Notes: generated by a model not told the origin, from the sequence alone. DNA of 61,009 nt from Mastigocoleus sp. MO_188.B34 (GCF_030065675.1 NZ_JASJDK010000045.1:1-61009); one strand, 5' to 3'; counted from the first letter of the stretch, positions 29,257 to 38,962 are shown. A program made the numbers and translations.

Positions 29257-30561
29257 ATGAACTCCAGAACGGAAGAACGTATCGTCTTAATTTCAGTTCA
29301 CGGAGATCCTGCAATTGAGGTAGGAAAAGAAGAAGCAGGAGGACAAAATGTTTACGTCCGTCACGTGGGTGAAGCACTGGCGAAATTAGGGTGGAAAGTT
29401 GATATGTTTACCCGTAAAGTAAATGCACAACAAGATGATATTGTTGAGCATACAGAGAATTGCCGAACTATTCGTTTGAAGGCTGGTCCAACAGATTTTG
29501 TCCCACGAGATGATATTTTTGATTACCTACCTGAATTTGTGGATAATTTGCTGAAATTTCAGCAAGAAAATGATTTTATATATCCCTTAATTCATACCAA
29601 TTACTGGTTATCTGCTTGGGTTGGGATGCAATTGAAAAAAATTCAGGGAAGCCAACTAATTCATACATATCATTCTTTAGGGGCAGTAAAGTACAAAACT
29701 ATTAATAAAGCTCCCTTAATTGCTAATACTCGCTTGGAAGTAGAGAAAAATGTATTAGAAACAGCTGAGAGAATTGTGGCTACTTCTCCTCAGGAAGAAG
29801 AACACATGCGTTCTTGGGTCTCAAGTGAAGGTCAAATTGATATTATTCCTTGCGGTACAGATATTGAACGTTTTGGTCGCATTGATAAAGCAGCAGCAAG
29901 AGCGAAATTGGGAAATAAAGCTCAAACTGCAAGTAATGAGTTGAAATTTAGCCCTGATGAAAAAATAGTTATGTATGTGGGACGTTTCGACCGCCGAAAA
30001 GGTATAGAAACTTTGGTTAGGGCGATACGAAAATCTAAATTATTTAACTCACCTAATCTCAAATTAATTGTTGCTGGTGGTAGTCGTCCCGGTCAAAGTG
30101 ATGGTAGAGAGCGGGAGCGAATTGAAAGTATTGTTGATGAGTTGGGGATGAGACATGTTGCATTTTTCCCCGGTCGTTTAAGTCAGGAAGATTTACCGCT
30201 GTATTATGCTGCGGCTGATGTGTGCGTTGTTCCGAGTCATTATGAACCTTTTGGTTTAGTTGCAATTGAAGCAATGGCGAGTGGAACACCTGTTGTCGCA
30301 AGTGACGTGGGAGGATTACAGTTTACTGTTGTTCCCGAAGAAACAGGTTTATTGGCTCCACCCAAAGATGTAGAAGCTTTTAGTACTGCAATTGATCGCA
30401 TTATTTCTGATTCACAATGGCGAGATAAGTTGGGTCAAGGAGGAAGAAAGCGGGTTGAGACTAAGTTTAGTTGGGATGGTGTGGCGCATCAATTGAGTGA
30501 CCTTTACACAGAAATCTCACACATAACACCGACAGATGCTCCGAGCTTAATTGAGAAGTAA
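29257..30561 (+). CDS. GT4-type glycosyltransferase, sucrose-phosphate-synthase/MshA-like
   Basis: A 434-residue retaining GT-B glycosyltransferase. The N-terminal domain starts with LISVHGDPAIEVGKEEAGGQNVYVRHV; the glycine-rich loop AGGQNVYV is typical of sucrose-phosphate synthase and MshA relatives. The C-terminal domain has IVMYVGRFDRRKGIETLVRA and the E-x7-E motif in HYEPFGLVAIEAMASG (near residue 330). The donor is expected to be a nucleotide sugar. The acceptor is not determined; the sucrose-phosphate and the glycosyl-inositol branches share these motifs, so the specific product name is left open. No sugar phosphatase gene is adjacent. Confidence 0.8.
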   Translation: MNSRTEERIVLISVHGDPAIEVGKEEAGGQNVYVRHVGEALAKLGWKVDMFTRKVNAQQDDIVEHTENCRTIRLKAGPTDFVPRDDIFDYLPEFVDNLLKFQQENDFIYPLIHTNYWLSAWVGMQLKKIQGSQLIHTYHSLGAVKYKTINKAPLIANTRLEVEKNVLETAERIVATSPQEEEHMRSWVSSEGQIDIIPCGTDIERFGRIDKAAARAKLGNKAQTASNELKFSPDEKIVMYVGRFDRRKGIETLVRAIRKSKLFNSPNLKLIVAGGSRPGQSDGRERERIESIVDELGMRHVAFFPGRLSQEDLPLYYAAADVCVVPSHYEPFGLVAIEAMASGTPVVASDVGGLQFTVVPEETGLLAPPKDVEAFSTAIDRIISDSQWRDKLGQGGRKRVETKFSWDGVAHQLSDLYTEISHITPTDAPSLIEK

Positions 30562-30780
30562 ATAAAAAACTGAATAATCCAGAAATCGGTAATGGCTAAA
30601 AGGCAAAGCTGAGATGTGCTTTTTACCTTTTACCGTTTACTTTTGATATTTTAGATTCTCTACAAACCTGTTTACTTCAGTTACAGTAAAAACTTTGTAT
30701 ATGTCAACTAAAAAGCCATGGGTTAGTTTACTTCAAAGTTATACTAAACTGTGAGACTTCTAATGAAATGAGCGATCGTC

Positions 30781-32502
30781 GTGCAGACTTTTGACTATAC
30801 AACTCTCAAAGCTGTTTGCAGCGATATTCGCGATCGCTGGCTTCCATCACGTGTAGAACAGGTTCACCAACGTGATAAATATACTATTGCAATTGCTTTG
30901 CGTACTCTCAAAGGGCGAAGTTGGTTAGATATTTCTCGCCATCCTCAAGCTGCAAGAATTTGTATTGGCGAACCACCACCACGAAAACCAGATACTTTTA
31001 CTTTTAGTCAACAATTGGTACATCAATTAGGTGGTTTGGCATTAATAGAAATAGAAACTATTGCTCCTTGGGAGCGGGCTATTGATTTAAGATTTGCTCG
31101 TCGTCCCGGCGAAAGTCCACTGTATCACCTGTATGTGGAAATTATGGGTAAGTACAGTAATATGGTTCTTACCGATGCAAACAATCAAATTATTACTGTT
31201 GCCCATCAAATCAATCAACAAAAATCTAGCGTGCGTCCCGTACTTACAGGACAGTTATATGAAGCTCCACCCGCTTTAACTAATAGTATTCCCAGTTTAG
31301 ATGAGCCTTTTGAGCGTTGGTGGGAACGGGTGAGTTTGGTTCCAGGAAGTATTAAACGTCAACTACTTAAGACTTATCGCGGGATATCGCCATCATTACT
31401 TGAATCAATGTTGCAAGTATCGGAGATTAATCCCCAAACCCACACTGATAAGTTAACATCTCAGGAGTGGCAAAAACTTTTTCAAACTTGGCGACTGTGG
31501 TTGCAGTCTTTAGAAGCAAAAACCTTTAATCCAGCTTTGACAACGACTGGATATACAGTTCTTGGTTGGGGTGGAGTTAAACCCGTTGAAGATATTCAAG
31601 TATTGATCGACAAATACTATACGGAAAAACTCAATCAACAAGCTTTTTCCCAACTGCAACATCAATTAAACCAGAAAATCAACAATTTTTTGACCAAACT
31701 GCGCATTAAGGCGCAAAACTTTGAAGAACGTTTGCAGCAATCTGATCGAGCAGATGAATATCGTCAAAAAGCTGATTTACTAATGGCTCATCTGCATGAG
31801 TGGAAACCAGGAATTCAAGAGATGGTTCTATCTGATTTTGAAACTGGAGAACCAGTGAAGGTAAAACTTGAACCTGATAAAAATGCTGTTCAAAATGCTC
31901 AAGGTCTTTATAAAAAACATCAAAAACTTAAACGTGCTCGCTCTGCAGTTGAACCTTTACTTTTAGAAGTCAAGAATGAAATTAATTATTTAGAGCAAGT
32001 CGAAGCATCTATTTCTCAAACAAATGATTACCAAAGTACGGAAGATTTACAAGCTTTAGAAGAAATTCGTGAAGAGTTAGTCGGACAAAAATATTTAGAA
32101 GATACAGAATATCGTCGTCGCAGTTCCACTCAAACAGCTAGTACCAATTTTCATCGTTACCATACCCCAGGTGGTTTTGAAGTTTTAATTGGTCGTAACA
32201 ACCGCCAAAACGATCAACTTTCATTCAAAATAGCAGGCGATTATGATCTTTGGTTCCACGCTCAGGAAATTCCTGGAAGTCATGTACTACTTAGATTAGA
32301 GGCTGGAACCACACCAAAGTCGAAGGATTTACAATTTGTCGCAAATCTCGCAGCTTACCACAGTCGCAGTCGTCAAAGTAAACAAGTTCCAGTGGTTTAC
32401 ACCCAGCCGAAATATGTTTATAAGCCCAAAGGTGCGAAACCAGGAATTGCGATTTATAAACAAGAGCAGGTTCTTTGGGGTAAGCCGTATTTAGTTGAGT
32501 GA
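30781..32502 (+). CDS. rqcH: NFACT family protein RqcH (Rqc2 homologue)
   Basis: A 573-residue protein of the Rqc2/RqcH (FbpA-like) family, which binds split 50S-peptidyl-tRNA complexes and adds C-terminal alanine tails to stalled chains. The N-terminal NFACT-N domain (about 1-200) carries the conserved VEIMGKYSNMVL. A coiled-coil region spans about 280-430, and the C-terminal NFACT-R/DUF814 domain (about 450-570) has HRYHTPGGFEVLIGRNNRQND and LWFHAQEIPGSHVLLR. The start is GTG at 30,781; no better ATG lies in frame nearby. A 14-bp tandem repeat follows one base after the stop codon. Confidence 0.93.
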   Translation: MQTFDYTTLKAVCSDIRDRWLPSRVEQVHQRDKYTIAIALRTLKGRSWLDISRHPQAARICIGEPPPRKPDTFTFSQQLVHQLGGLALIEIETIAPWERAIDLRFARRPGESPLYHLYVEIMGKYSNMVLTDANNQIITVAHQINQQKSSVRPVLTGQLYEAPPALTNSIPSLDEPFERWWERVSLVPGSIKRQLLKTYRGISPSLLESMLQVSEINPQTHTDKLTSQEWQKLFQTWRLWLQSLEAKTFNPALTTTGYTVLGWGGVKPVEDIQVLIDKYYTEKLNQQAFSQLQHQLNQKINNFLTKLRIKAQNFEERLQQSDRADEYRQKADLLMAHLHEWKPGIQEMVLSDFETGEPVKVKLEPDKNAVQNAQGLYKKHQKLKRARSAVEPLLLEVKNEINYLEQVEASISQTNDYQSTEDLQALEEIREELVGQKYLEDTEYRRRSSTQTASTNFHRYHTPGGFEVLIGRNNRQNDQLSFKIAGDYDLWFHAQEIPGSHVLLRLEAGTTPKSKDLQFVANLAAYHSRSRQSKQVPVVYTQPKYVYKPKGAKPGIAIYKQEQVLWGKPYLVE

Positions 32503-32503
32503 A

Positions 32504-32534
32504 GATTAGGGATTGGGGATTAGGGATTGGGATT
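32504..32534. repeat. 14-bp short tandem repeat directly after rqcH
   Basis: GATTAGGGATTGGG occurs twice in tandem plus ATT. This is a heptamer-type (STRR) repeat known from filamentous cyanobacteria. Confidence 0.85.
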
Positions 32535-32833
32535 ATTATCGCAGTCGCCAAAAATGTTAGGACATTTATCTGTTCTCTGTTCCCTTCTGGGCAAAATATG
32601 ACGTCCTAAACAACGTGTGTATTGCCCATAAAAAATAACAAATACCAATTACCAATAACATTAACTTGAACTAAACTCTGCTTGGGCGCGAACTTACCCA
32701 ATTGCCAGTCGCCAGTACCCAATCCCCAATCTACAAGTAAATTCTTCTTAAAGTATAGAGGTCGATTTAGTCTTTCTTATCTTTTTTTGATAAATTTTCA
32801 CTAAAAGTCTGTGTTGCCTGTTACAATATTGTT

Positions 32834-32950
32834 AAGAAACATTACCCGATGTGTTTTGGGAACGCGCCGGATAAAGTTTAACTCTTTTGAGAAGACAACG
32901 TTAAGAAAAGGTTATTTTACAGACCAGCTGTGGTAGGCTGGTCTTTCTTT
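32834..32950 (+). ncRNA. Candidate small RNA between convergent genes
   Basis: An extended -10 box TGTTACAAT (32,819-32,827) and a clear terminator ending at about 32,950 bound a non-coding stretch of about 115 bases. Neither flanking gene can be the natural source, since rqcH ends 420 bases earlier after repeats and the porin gene runs the other way. The 5' end is estimated; a plain terminator for rqcH is the alternative. Confidence 0.35.
32921..32950 (+). terminator. Rho-independent terminator
   Basis: Perfect 8-bp stem AGACCAGC/GCTGGTCT with an 8-base loop, then TTCTTT. Confidence 0.75.
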
Positions 32951-33094
32951 ATTCCTCTGAGGACAAAGTATTTATTTCCTGACTTGAGACTGAAAATTAT
33001 TTTCTCTTCTCTAACCAAGAGTCAAGGAAGTAAAATTCTAGATTCTGATAAGTTAATGTCAGAAATAAAATGTCAGAAATAAAATGCCAAAAAT

Positions 33095-33139
33095 AACTTC
33101 AGATTTTGTAACTTCAGATTTTGTAACTTCAGATTTTGA
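33095..33139. repeat. 15-bp tandem repeat, three copies
   Basis: AACTTCAGATTTTGT repeated three times, the last with one change, ending nine bases from the porin stop codon. A TGTCAGAAATAAAA doublet lies just before it. Confidence 0.85.
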
Positions 33140-33147
33140 GTTGCTGA

Positions 33148-34776
33148 TTAGAAGGTAAATGTGGTTCTGAAAGTTCCAATTACAATGTCGTCGTTGTTGC
33201 TGTTGTGGTCAGGGGCTGTGAGCCAGATGACTCCCGGTGTTACACTAATGTTGTCATTAACTTTGTACTGATAGAACGCCTCAATGTGATAAGAAGTATC
33301 GCTATCCTCATTTAAACCATCAATACTTGAATCGGTAACTTTTGGTTCCATACCGAATATTATACCACCTAAGTTGCCTTTTTTGCCTAAATCTGGTAAG
33401 CCAAGGGTTACAGCCCAATTCCAGACGTCAGCTTTACCGCGATCGGGGAAGGCTGGAGATGTTGAAAGATTACGTACATTTGAATAACCAGCCCAACCAC
33501 CTAAAACTAGGTTTTTACTCAGACCTAAAGAAGCTTGAACGCCATAAGAATTGCTGGAATATGGAGTATCTGCAAGATTAGTTGCATTGTCTACTGGTGA
33601 TGTAACGTTTAAAGTTGCTGCATTACTTCCTGCACCTCCAAATTGGTTGTAGGAATTAATGTAAGTTAAACCAATTTTAAAGCGATCACTAGGCTCTAGG
33701 GTAAGTTGCGCTAATGCTCCATAGGATCCTTGAAATAAACCATTATCAGTACTTGGATCGCTAGCAGAACCTGCTAAGTAAGCCAAACTTAAAGATAAGC
33801 CCTTACCAAATTCCTGAGTAACGCCGACACCAGAACCATCCATTGCTCCATAAATTGGGTTACGAGTACCGAAGGTAGATAAAGCCCCTTCTGTACCGTC
33901 ACCGTCAAATAGGTTAACTGTATCGACTACATCGTCTGCTGCACCAGCATTAGCGATGGCAATGACGTTAGTTTTTTCAGTTAGTGGAAAACTGTACCAT
34001 AAAGCATCTAAAGCTGCATCATTGTCTCCCGTATCCCCAGCAAAGGCTAACCCACCTTCCGGAGTACCTAAATCGGGGGCAACAATATTATTAGTTTGGA
34101 TCCGAGTGTAAAGTGTATCTTTACCAGTAAAACTGCTAACGAAGTTAATTCGCGCTCTAGCCCCTAAGGCTGTATTATCATCATTTGTGTTTCCTTCGAA
34201 CACATCAGTTATACCTACCACCAATTCTCCTTCGAGTTTGGATGTAGTTGAAAACTGATTTGCTTCTAGTTCTGCTGTGCGTGCTTCAACTGCATCTACA
34301 CGACCGCGTAATGTTGCTAACTCAGCTGAAAATTCTTCTTGTAATCTTTCCAGAGCAACAATATCTTCTTTGGTGACTGCATCAGCAGTTGCAGTTGCAA
34401 TTAATTCATTTACTCGGTCGAGACAAGCATTTAATCCTGCGGCGAATTCGTATCTTGTCAATGCTCGATTTCCACGATATGTGCTGTTGGGATATCCTGC
34501 GATACAGCCATAACGTTCTACCAAGGATTGGAGTGCTTGAAATGCCCAATCTGTTGGCTGTACGTCTGATAGTTGAGATACGGAGGTCACCTGTGCCATG
34601 AGTCGATCTTGTTTGGCACTTTCAATTTGAACTTCTGGATTGACGATCGCAGAATTTGATTCTGTTTGAGATTCTGTTGCTGCAGATATTTCATTTGCCA
34701 ATGCTGTAGTCCCAACATTCGCGATCGCTGCAAAAATTGCTGAACTAGTAAGCAAAGATTGCCAAATTTTTTTCAT
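33148..34776 (-). CDS. Iron uptake porin (SLH-OprB family outer membrane protein)
   Basis: A 542-residue outer membrane protein. It has a signal peptide (about 1-28, ending TTALA), a short acidic linker, an SLH domain (about 65-120, with LSDVQPTDWAFQALQSLVERYGCIAGYP) that binds the peptidoglycan-linked polymer, a coiled-coil segment (about 135-170, ATLRGRVDAVEARTAELEANQ), and an OprB-type beta-barrel to the C-terminal FRTTFTF, ending in Phe as porins do. Cyanobacterial members of this group are the major porins and several transport iron. The ATG at 34,776 is preferred over GTG at 34,791, because TGAGGA between them serves as ribosome binding site. Confidence 0.92.
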   Translation of the reverse strand: MKKIWQSLLTSSAIFAAIANVGTTALANEISAATESQTESNSAIVNPEVQIESAKQDRLMAQVTSVSQLSDVQPTDWAFQALQSLVERYGCIAGYPNSTYRGNRALTRYEFAAGLNACLDRVNELIATATADAVTKEDIVALERLQEEFSAELATLRGRVDAVEARTAELEANQFSTTSKLEGELVVGITDVFEGNTNDDNTALGARARINFVSSFTGKDTLYTRIQTNNIVAPDLGTPEGGLAFAGDTGDNDAALDALWYSFPLTEKTNVIAIANAGAADDVVDTVNLFDGDGTEGALSTFGTRNPIYGAMDGSGVGVTQEFGKGLSLSLAYLAGSASDPSTDNGLFQGSYGALAQLTLEPSDRFKIGLTYINSYNQFGGAGSNAATLNVTSPVDNATNLADTPYSSNSYGVQASLGLSKNLVLGGWAGYSNVRNLSTSPAFPDRGKADVWNWAVTLGLPDLGKKGNLGGIIFGMEPKVTDSSIDGLNEDSDTSYHIEAFYQYKVNDNISVTPGVIWLTAPDHNSNNDDIVIGTFRTTFTF

Positions 34777-35311
34777 ATTTTTATTCCTCACACTGAATAT
34801 TAGCTGTATGACAAAATACTTTATACAGCTATGTTCTTATTGAGAAATTATTAATCTAATCAGTACAAAAAGCAATATTTTTAACGACAATCTTATACAA
34901 AAGATAGTTTTTTGTTAATTTAGCTAGTAACTATATTTACCCATTCTTAAAGTTAAATTACTATTCAATAATTCTTCAATTGATTATATAAATGTATTTT
35001 TCCTTGAAGTTCGAGCAATGTTTCTTTTCAGATGAGAAACTATTGATACAATCAAAACAAAATATTTAAAATAATAAGCTACTTTCAATAGTTTTAATTA
35101 TATTGATATTATTCTGCACTAATGTAGTCAAATATAAATTTTTTATTACATGTATTTTGAACTAGATAAAGTAATTTATTTGATGTGATGAACTGTGCCC
35201 CAAAATCATTTCCATCCCAAAATCTTGAATCTTAAAAAAAAAATTTCCGCTAAAGCTTGCAAAATTCTATGACCTTTGCTATTGTTAATAATCGTAAATT
35301 GAAATACATCC
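34777..35311. other. AT-rich upstream region of the porin and tRNA-Phe
   Basis: 535 AT-rich bases between divergent units. The porin promoter and the tRNA-Phe promoter must lie here. No iron-box or other operator could be assigned with confidence. Confidence 0.45.
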
Positions 35312-35384
<73 letters not shown>

Positions 35385-35389
35385 TACAG

Positions 35390-35426
35390 AAATCCTTGAA
35401 GCTAAAGGCAGTTTCAAGGATTTTTA
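35390..35426 (+). terminator. Terminator of tRNA-Phe
   Basis: An 11-bp stem AAATCCTTGAA/TTCAAGGATTT followed by TTTATT, starting five bases after the tRNA. Confidence 0.85.
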
Positions 35427-35502
35427 TTACATTAGCAATATTGAAACAAAAATATAGCCTTCGTTGCGTAGAATTGCCAAAGCACATCTCAAGCCTAATA
35501 TC

Positions 35503-36465
35503 CTAATAGTCGCCGACTTGCTCTTGCAAAAACTTATCGAAAATAAATCGATCGGGGAGAGAAGGTTGTGCTCCTGGCTTGGTAGTAGCTAAAGCACCTG
35601 CTGCTGCACCCCAAACTACTGCTTTTCTTAAAGATTTACCCTCGGCTAATGCTGTAGCAAAACCACCATTGAAAGCATCACCAGCAGCTGTTGTATCAAC
35701 AGCTGAAACGGGAAATGCAGGAAGAAAAAATCTTTGGTCGGGGGTAGCACAATAAACTCCTCGCTCACCCAGTTTTACCAGTACGCATTTCAAATTAACA
35801 TTGTTGGACTTATTGATACCCCTGGTCATCTTTTGTAATAACAGATCTGCTGCTCTGTGGGCTGACTCTTCCCCATCAACAGTAAAACCTACTAACTGTC
35901 CGGCTTCTACTTCATTAGGAGTAATAATATTCACCAGGGATAAAAGTTCTTCAGGAATATCAGACCGTGCTGGTGCTGGGTCAAGAATGACGGTTACTCC
36001 CCTTTCTCGAGCTGCTTTTGCTGCTGCTAAAACTGAAGGGATAGGAATTTCCAACTGCAGTAAAAGCGCTTGTGCTGTTGGTAATAAACGGGATAATCGC
36101 TCGATATCATCTAGGTCTACCCTTCCATTTGCACCTGGTATGACAATGATTTGATTTTCACCCGCATCGTCAACAATAATAATTGCAACACCAGAATTAA
36201 CGGTTTCATCAACAAAAACATTTTCAGTTTCCACACCAGCAGCTTGTAAATTCGCAATCAGCTCGTTACCAAAACTTTGAGCACCAACACGTCCCACCAT
36301 ATGAGTTGAAATTCCCAAACGTGCGATCGCAACAGCCTGATTTGCTCCTTTACCTCCCGATACACTAAAAAAATCTCGTCCTAGCAGCGTTTCTCCTGCT
36401 AGTGGTAACCGAGGTGCTGTCGCCACTAAGTCTTTATTTATGCTGCCAAAGACGATAATACTCAT
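35503..36465 (-). CDS. rbsK: Ribokinase (PfkB family)
   Basis: A 320-residue sugar kinase that phosphorylates D-ribose to ribose-5-phosphate. The PfkB signatures are present: VSGGKGANQAVAIARLG (substrate and dimer region, about 36-52) and DTTAAGDAFNGGF near residue 257, with catalytic base Asp263. The NEVEAG motif is also present. The start VFGSINKDLVATAPRLP is typical of ribokinase rather than fructokinase. No ribose transporter is adjacent. It is divergent from the lipoprotein gene, with only 24 bases between the start codons, so the two promoters overlap the coding ends. Confidence 0.88.
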   Translation of the reverse strand: MSIIVFGSINKDLVATAPRLPLAGETLLGRDFFSVSGGKGANQAVAIARLGISTHMVGRVGAQSFGNELIANLQAAGVETENVFVDETVNSGVAIIIVDDAGENQIIVIPGANGRVDLDDIERLSRLLPTAQALLLQLEIPIPSVLAAAKAARERGVTVILDPAPARSDIPEELLSLVNIITPNEVEAGQLVGFTVDGEESAHRAADLLLQKMTRGINKSNNVNLKCVLVKLGERGVYCATPDQRFFLPAFPVSAVDTTAAGDAFNGGFATALAEGKSLRKAVVWGAAAGALATTKPGAQPSLPDRFIFDKFLQEQVGDY

Positions 36466-36489
36466 AACTTAATTTAGTTTGATTATCTA

Positions 36490-37077
36490 ATGCGTCTTCT
36501 GTTCTCTTTGATATCCAGAATAGCACTAGTCTCCGTGCTTGGTTTGAGCAACTGTGCTCAAAGACAATTTCCTAAGACATCAGTAGAAACACAAGCAAAT
36601 CTAAATCCAAAAAAATCTAACGATTTGAGCCAAAAGTTACCAATACCCGAAGAAATAACTAGATGGGAAGGCTTTGGAATATTAAAAATTGGTCTTACAG
36701 CAGCGCAAGTAGTTAAAGTTTTGGGAAGTCCAGAAAGTAAGAGTAAAAATATTTTGTGGGGAGCAGACGGACTTTATCATCAGTATTGGTACTATCCAAA
36801 ACAAGGGATTACTTTAGATATGGTTTCCGTAACAGGAGAAGAAAAACAGACAGTTGCTTCTATCAAGTTAACTTCTCCTTCAACACTAAAAACCCAACGT
36901 GGAATAAAAATAGGAGATTCTTACGCTAAGGTAACGCAAGCTTATTATAAGGAGAGAGATCGAGAAACATCAACCTCCTCGAAAATATTCGTTGCTGGCT
37001 CGATTTATGGAGGTCTAATATTCTCGTTTAAAAATGGTCGTGTAAATGAAATATTTCTGGGCGCTGCTGCAGAATAA
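36490..37077 (+). CDS. Predicted lipoprotein of unknown function
   Basis: A 195-residue protein with a lipoprotein signal: hydrophobic residues 5-19 and a lipobox LSNC with Cys22. A low-complexity linker (about 23-50) is followed by a globular part. It contains ILKIGLTAAQVVKVLGSPES, which resembles the SmpA/OmlA-like turn-helix motif, and a second IKIGDSYAKVTQAY copy, suggesting two related half-domains. I do not recognise the family and propose no function beyond membrane attachment. Starts 24 bases from the divergent ribokinase gene. Confidence 0.65.
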   Translation: MRLLFSLISRIALVSVLGLSNCAQRQFPKTSVETQANLNPKKSNDLSQKLPIPEEITRWEGFGILKIGLTAAQVVKVLGSPESKSKNILWGADGLYHQYWYYPKQGITLDMVSVTGEEKQTVASIKLTSPSTLKTQRGIKIGDSYAKVTQAYYKERDRETSTSSKIFVAGSIYGGLIFSFKNGRVNEIFLGAAAE

Positions 37078-37213
37078 TTTTAGTAAATTAAATTTGGCGT
37101 AGACTCCATTCACAAAAGTTTTCAAGTCCTTATTTCAAGCTCTTAAGATTCCATAAACTCCTGTTGTTTAGAAAACAGGGTATAGAGTGTATATATCGCA
37201 TATGGTGAGGTCT

Positions 37214-38218
37214 ATGAAGAAGAGTTTATTTGCTGGTGGAATAATTTGCTTGCTCTTGGGAACTGGAATCAAGTATGTACAAACCCCCGCACATGCACAA
37301 GCAAGAACAGAACAAAAAACACCAAACGTATCTACAGATGTAGAAAATTCTGAAGAACCACAACTAAAAAGTCCCCAAGCACCTAGAGTTAAATTACTTA
37401 ATAGTGGTGTAGAACCGAGGCAAAAATTACGCTTTCGACCTGTAGCTGGTAGCAAACAACAGTCAGTGATGATGACCAAAACCAATATGAAAATGTCACT
37501 TGATGGAAAGCCAGTACCAGCTTTTGATATTCCTGCAACTGAAGTAACAATCAATACGGTTGTTAACAAGGTAGAACCAAATGGAGATATTACCTATGAT
37601 TTTTCCTATTCAGATATAGACGTAATTAAAGATCCCAATGTCCAACCACAAATACTTGAAGCAATGCGAAAACAATTCGCACAACTTAAAGGAATGAAAG
37701 GTTCTGGAGTGATGGACAATCGTGGTAATCCCAAAAAATTTAACTTGGTTGCATCTGATATTAAAGACCCAATGCTCAAACAAATGATGCAACAAGTTAG
37801 TAATTCCCTCAGCAAAGTATCTTCTCCTGTCCCTCAAGAAGCTGTGGGTAAAGGAGCTGAATGGGTCGTCACCAATAAGGTTGGTTTTAATGGTATCAAT
37901 ATTACCCAAACACAAACATATAAACTATTAGACATTAAAGATGGTGTTGCAACTCTCCAGGCTAAAGTTGACCAACAAGCCCAAGCAATGCAAAAAGTGA
38001 CCTTACCAGGACTACCACCCAGCGCCGCACTAACTCTTCAATCTTATAAAGGTAATGGAGAGGGAAAATATCAAATAATGCTGGATAAATTAATGCCGAT
38101 TAATTCTAAGATTTCTGTTGCTTCTAATGTGAATTGGAAAGGTAAATTTACTTCTAAACAAGAAGATACAAGCATGAATCAAGAAGTTTTGGTAAATGTA
38201 AATATGAAGTCAAAATAA
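37214..38218 (+). CDS. DUF6263-like exported protein
   Basis: A 334-residue secreted protein with a signal peptide (about 1-28, ending PAHA). The mature part starts with a disordered acidic/proline segment, followed by a beta-rich domain (from about 75) with KLRFRPVAGSKQQSVMMTKT and repeated alternating strands. The pattern matches the DUF6263 family of cyanobacterial exported proteins; the function is unknown. The frame is open to 37,187 but the ATG at 37,214 has GGTGAGG just upstream and begins the signal peptide. A strong terminator follows at 38,265. Confidence 0.75.
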   Translation: MKKSLFAGGIICLLLGTGIKYVQTPAHAQARTEQKTPNVSTDVENSEEPQLKSPQAPRVKLLNSGVEPRQKLRFRPVAGSKQQSVMMTKTNMKMSLDGKPVPAFDIPATEVTINTVVNKVEPNGDITYDFSYSDIDVIKDPNVQPQILEAMRKQFAQLKGMKGSGVMDNRGNPKKFNLVASDIKDPMLKQMMQQVSNSLSKVSSPVPQEAVGKGAEWVVTNKVGFNGINITQTQTYKLLDIKDGVATLQAKVDQQAQAMQKVTLPGLPPSAALTLQSYKGNGEGKYQIMLDKLMPINSKISVASNVNWKGKFTSKQEDTSMNQEVLVNVNMKSK

Positions 38219-38264
38219 TCACTGCTCTTATTTGCTAAGAAATATCATCAATAAGACATAGGAA

Positions 38265-38300
38265 AAGCCAAGAATGTAAATAATTCTTGGCTTGATTATT
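38265..38300 (+). terminator. Rho-independent terminator
   Basis: Perfect 11-bp stem AAGCCAAGAAT/ATTCTTGGCTT with a 7-base loop, then GATTATTATTT, about 47 bases after the DUF6263-like gene. Confidence 0.75.
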
Positions 38301-38647
38301 ATTTGGTTGTTTTTCTATTAAGTTGAAAAACTGTTATTTTACTGGTATTAACAAAAATTTGAAATAGGTAGATTTTATCTACTAAGATTGATACTATTTT
38401 TATTTTGGGAACAACTTTTAAAAAGTTGGTAAAAACTACTTTTAATATGCAGCAACAATGTTATCCACATCATTGTGATGAATTGTATTTTATTAACCTT
38501 GCTGTAATACTAAATACTATGAATAATATTTCTTCAGATATGCTATATAATAGCAGTTTTATATGTGTCATAAATATCTATTCTTGTGTGAAATATATGT
38601 GAAAATTTATTATTTTTTATCTTTGCAAAAGATATTTTTTTGGCTTA

Positions 38648-38774
38648 TATAGCAATCCTAAATCATTTATGAAAATGAATATTGTAGAGACGCGCCAGAG
38701 CCTGCGGCGTCGGCGTTAGCCTCTGGCGCGTCTCTACAGGATTTACTGTTCACAAATCAAATATGATTGCTATA
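38648..38774. mobile_element. MITE-like element, 127-bp copy with internal hairpin
   Basis: Termini TATAGCAATCCTAAATCATT and AATCAAATATGATTGCTATA as in the 226-bp copy. The interior holds a perfect 17-bp inverted repeat (GTAGAGACGCGCCAGAG and its complement) around a GC-rich loop, so the whole element can fold as a nested hairpin. Confidence 0.75.
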
Positions 38775-38962
38775 TAATCTCAAATAAACTCTAAAAAATG
38801 AGTTTTTATTTCACTTACCTAAAACTAATGCAAAATCAAAGTATCTTTTCAAAACATATTTGTTGTAAATCACACTTTTGTCTACTAAGCTGAATAAGAA
38901 TATATCATTCAACTTTAATTGAAATTTAATTCAACTTTAAAATTATAAGGTAATTATTAACC

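Larger units (their letters stand above)
32503..33147. other. Convergent intergenic region with repeats and a candidate small RNA
   Basis: 645 bases between two convergent genes. Contents: a short tandem repeat after the rqcH stop, further CCAATTACCAAT/CCCAATCCCC-type repeats near 32,645-32,735, a terminator at 32,921-32,950 with a promoter-like box about 115 bases before it, and 14- to 15-bp tandem repeats at 33,056-33,139. Confidence 0.55.
38219..38962. other. Intergenic region with terminator and MITE copy
   Basis: 744 bases. It holds the terminator at 38,265-38,300 and the MITE-like element at 38,648-38,774. A 65-codon frame at 38,405-38,602 lacks protein-like composition and a ribosome binding site and is not called. 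Confidence 0.55.

Noticed and set aside
37168-37569. 133-codon frame antisense to the DUF6263-like gene
   Set aside because: It lies fully opposite a gene with a clear signal peptide and ribosome binding site; the antisense frame is a shadow.
38405-38602. 65-codon frame on the plus strand
   Set aside because: No ribosome binding site, no recognisable motif, and an alternative start codon; it lies between a terminator and a MITE.
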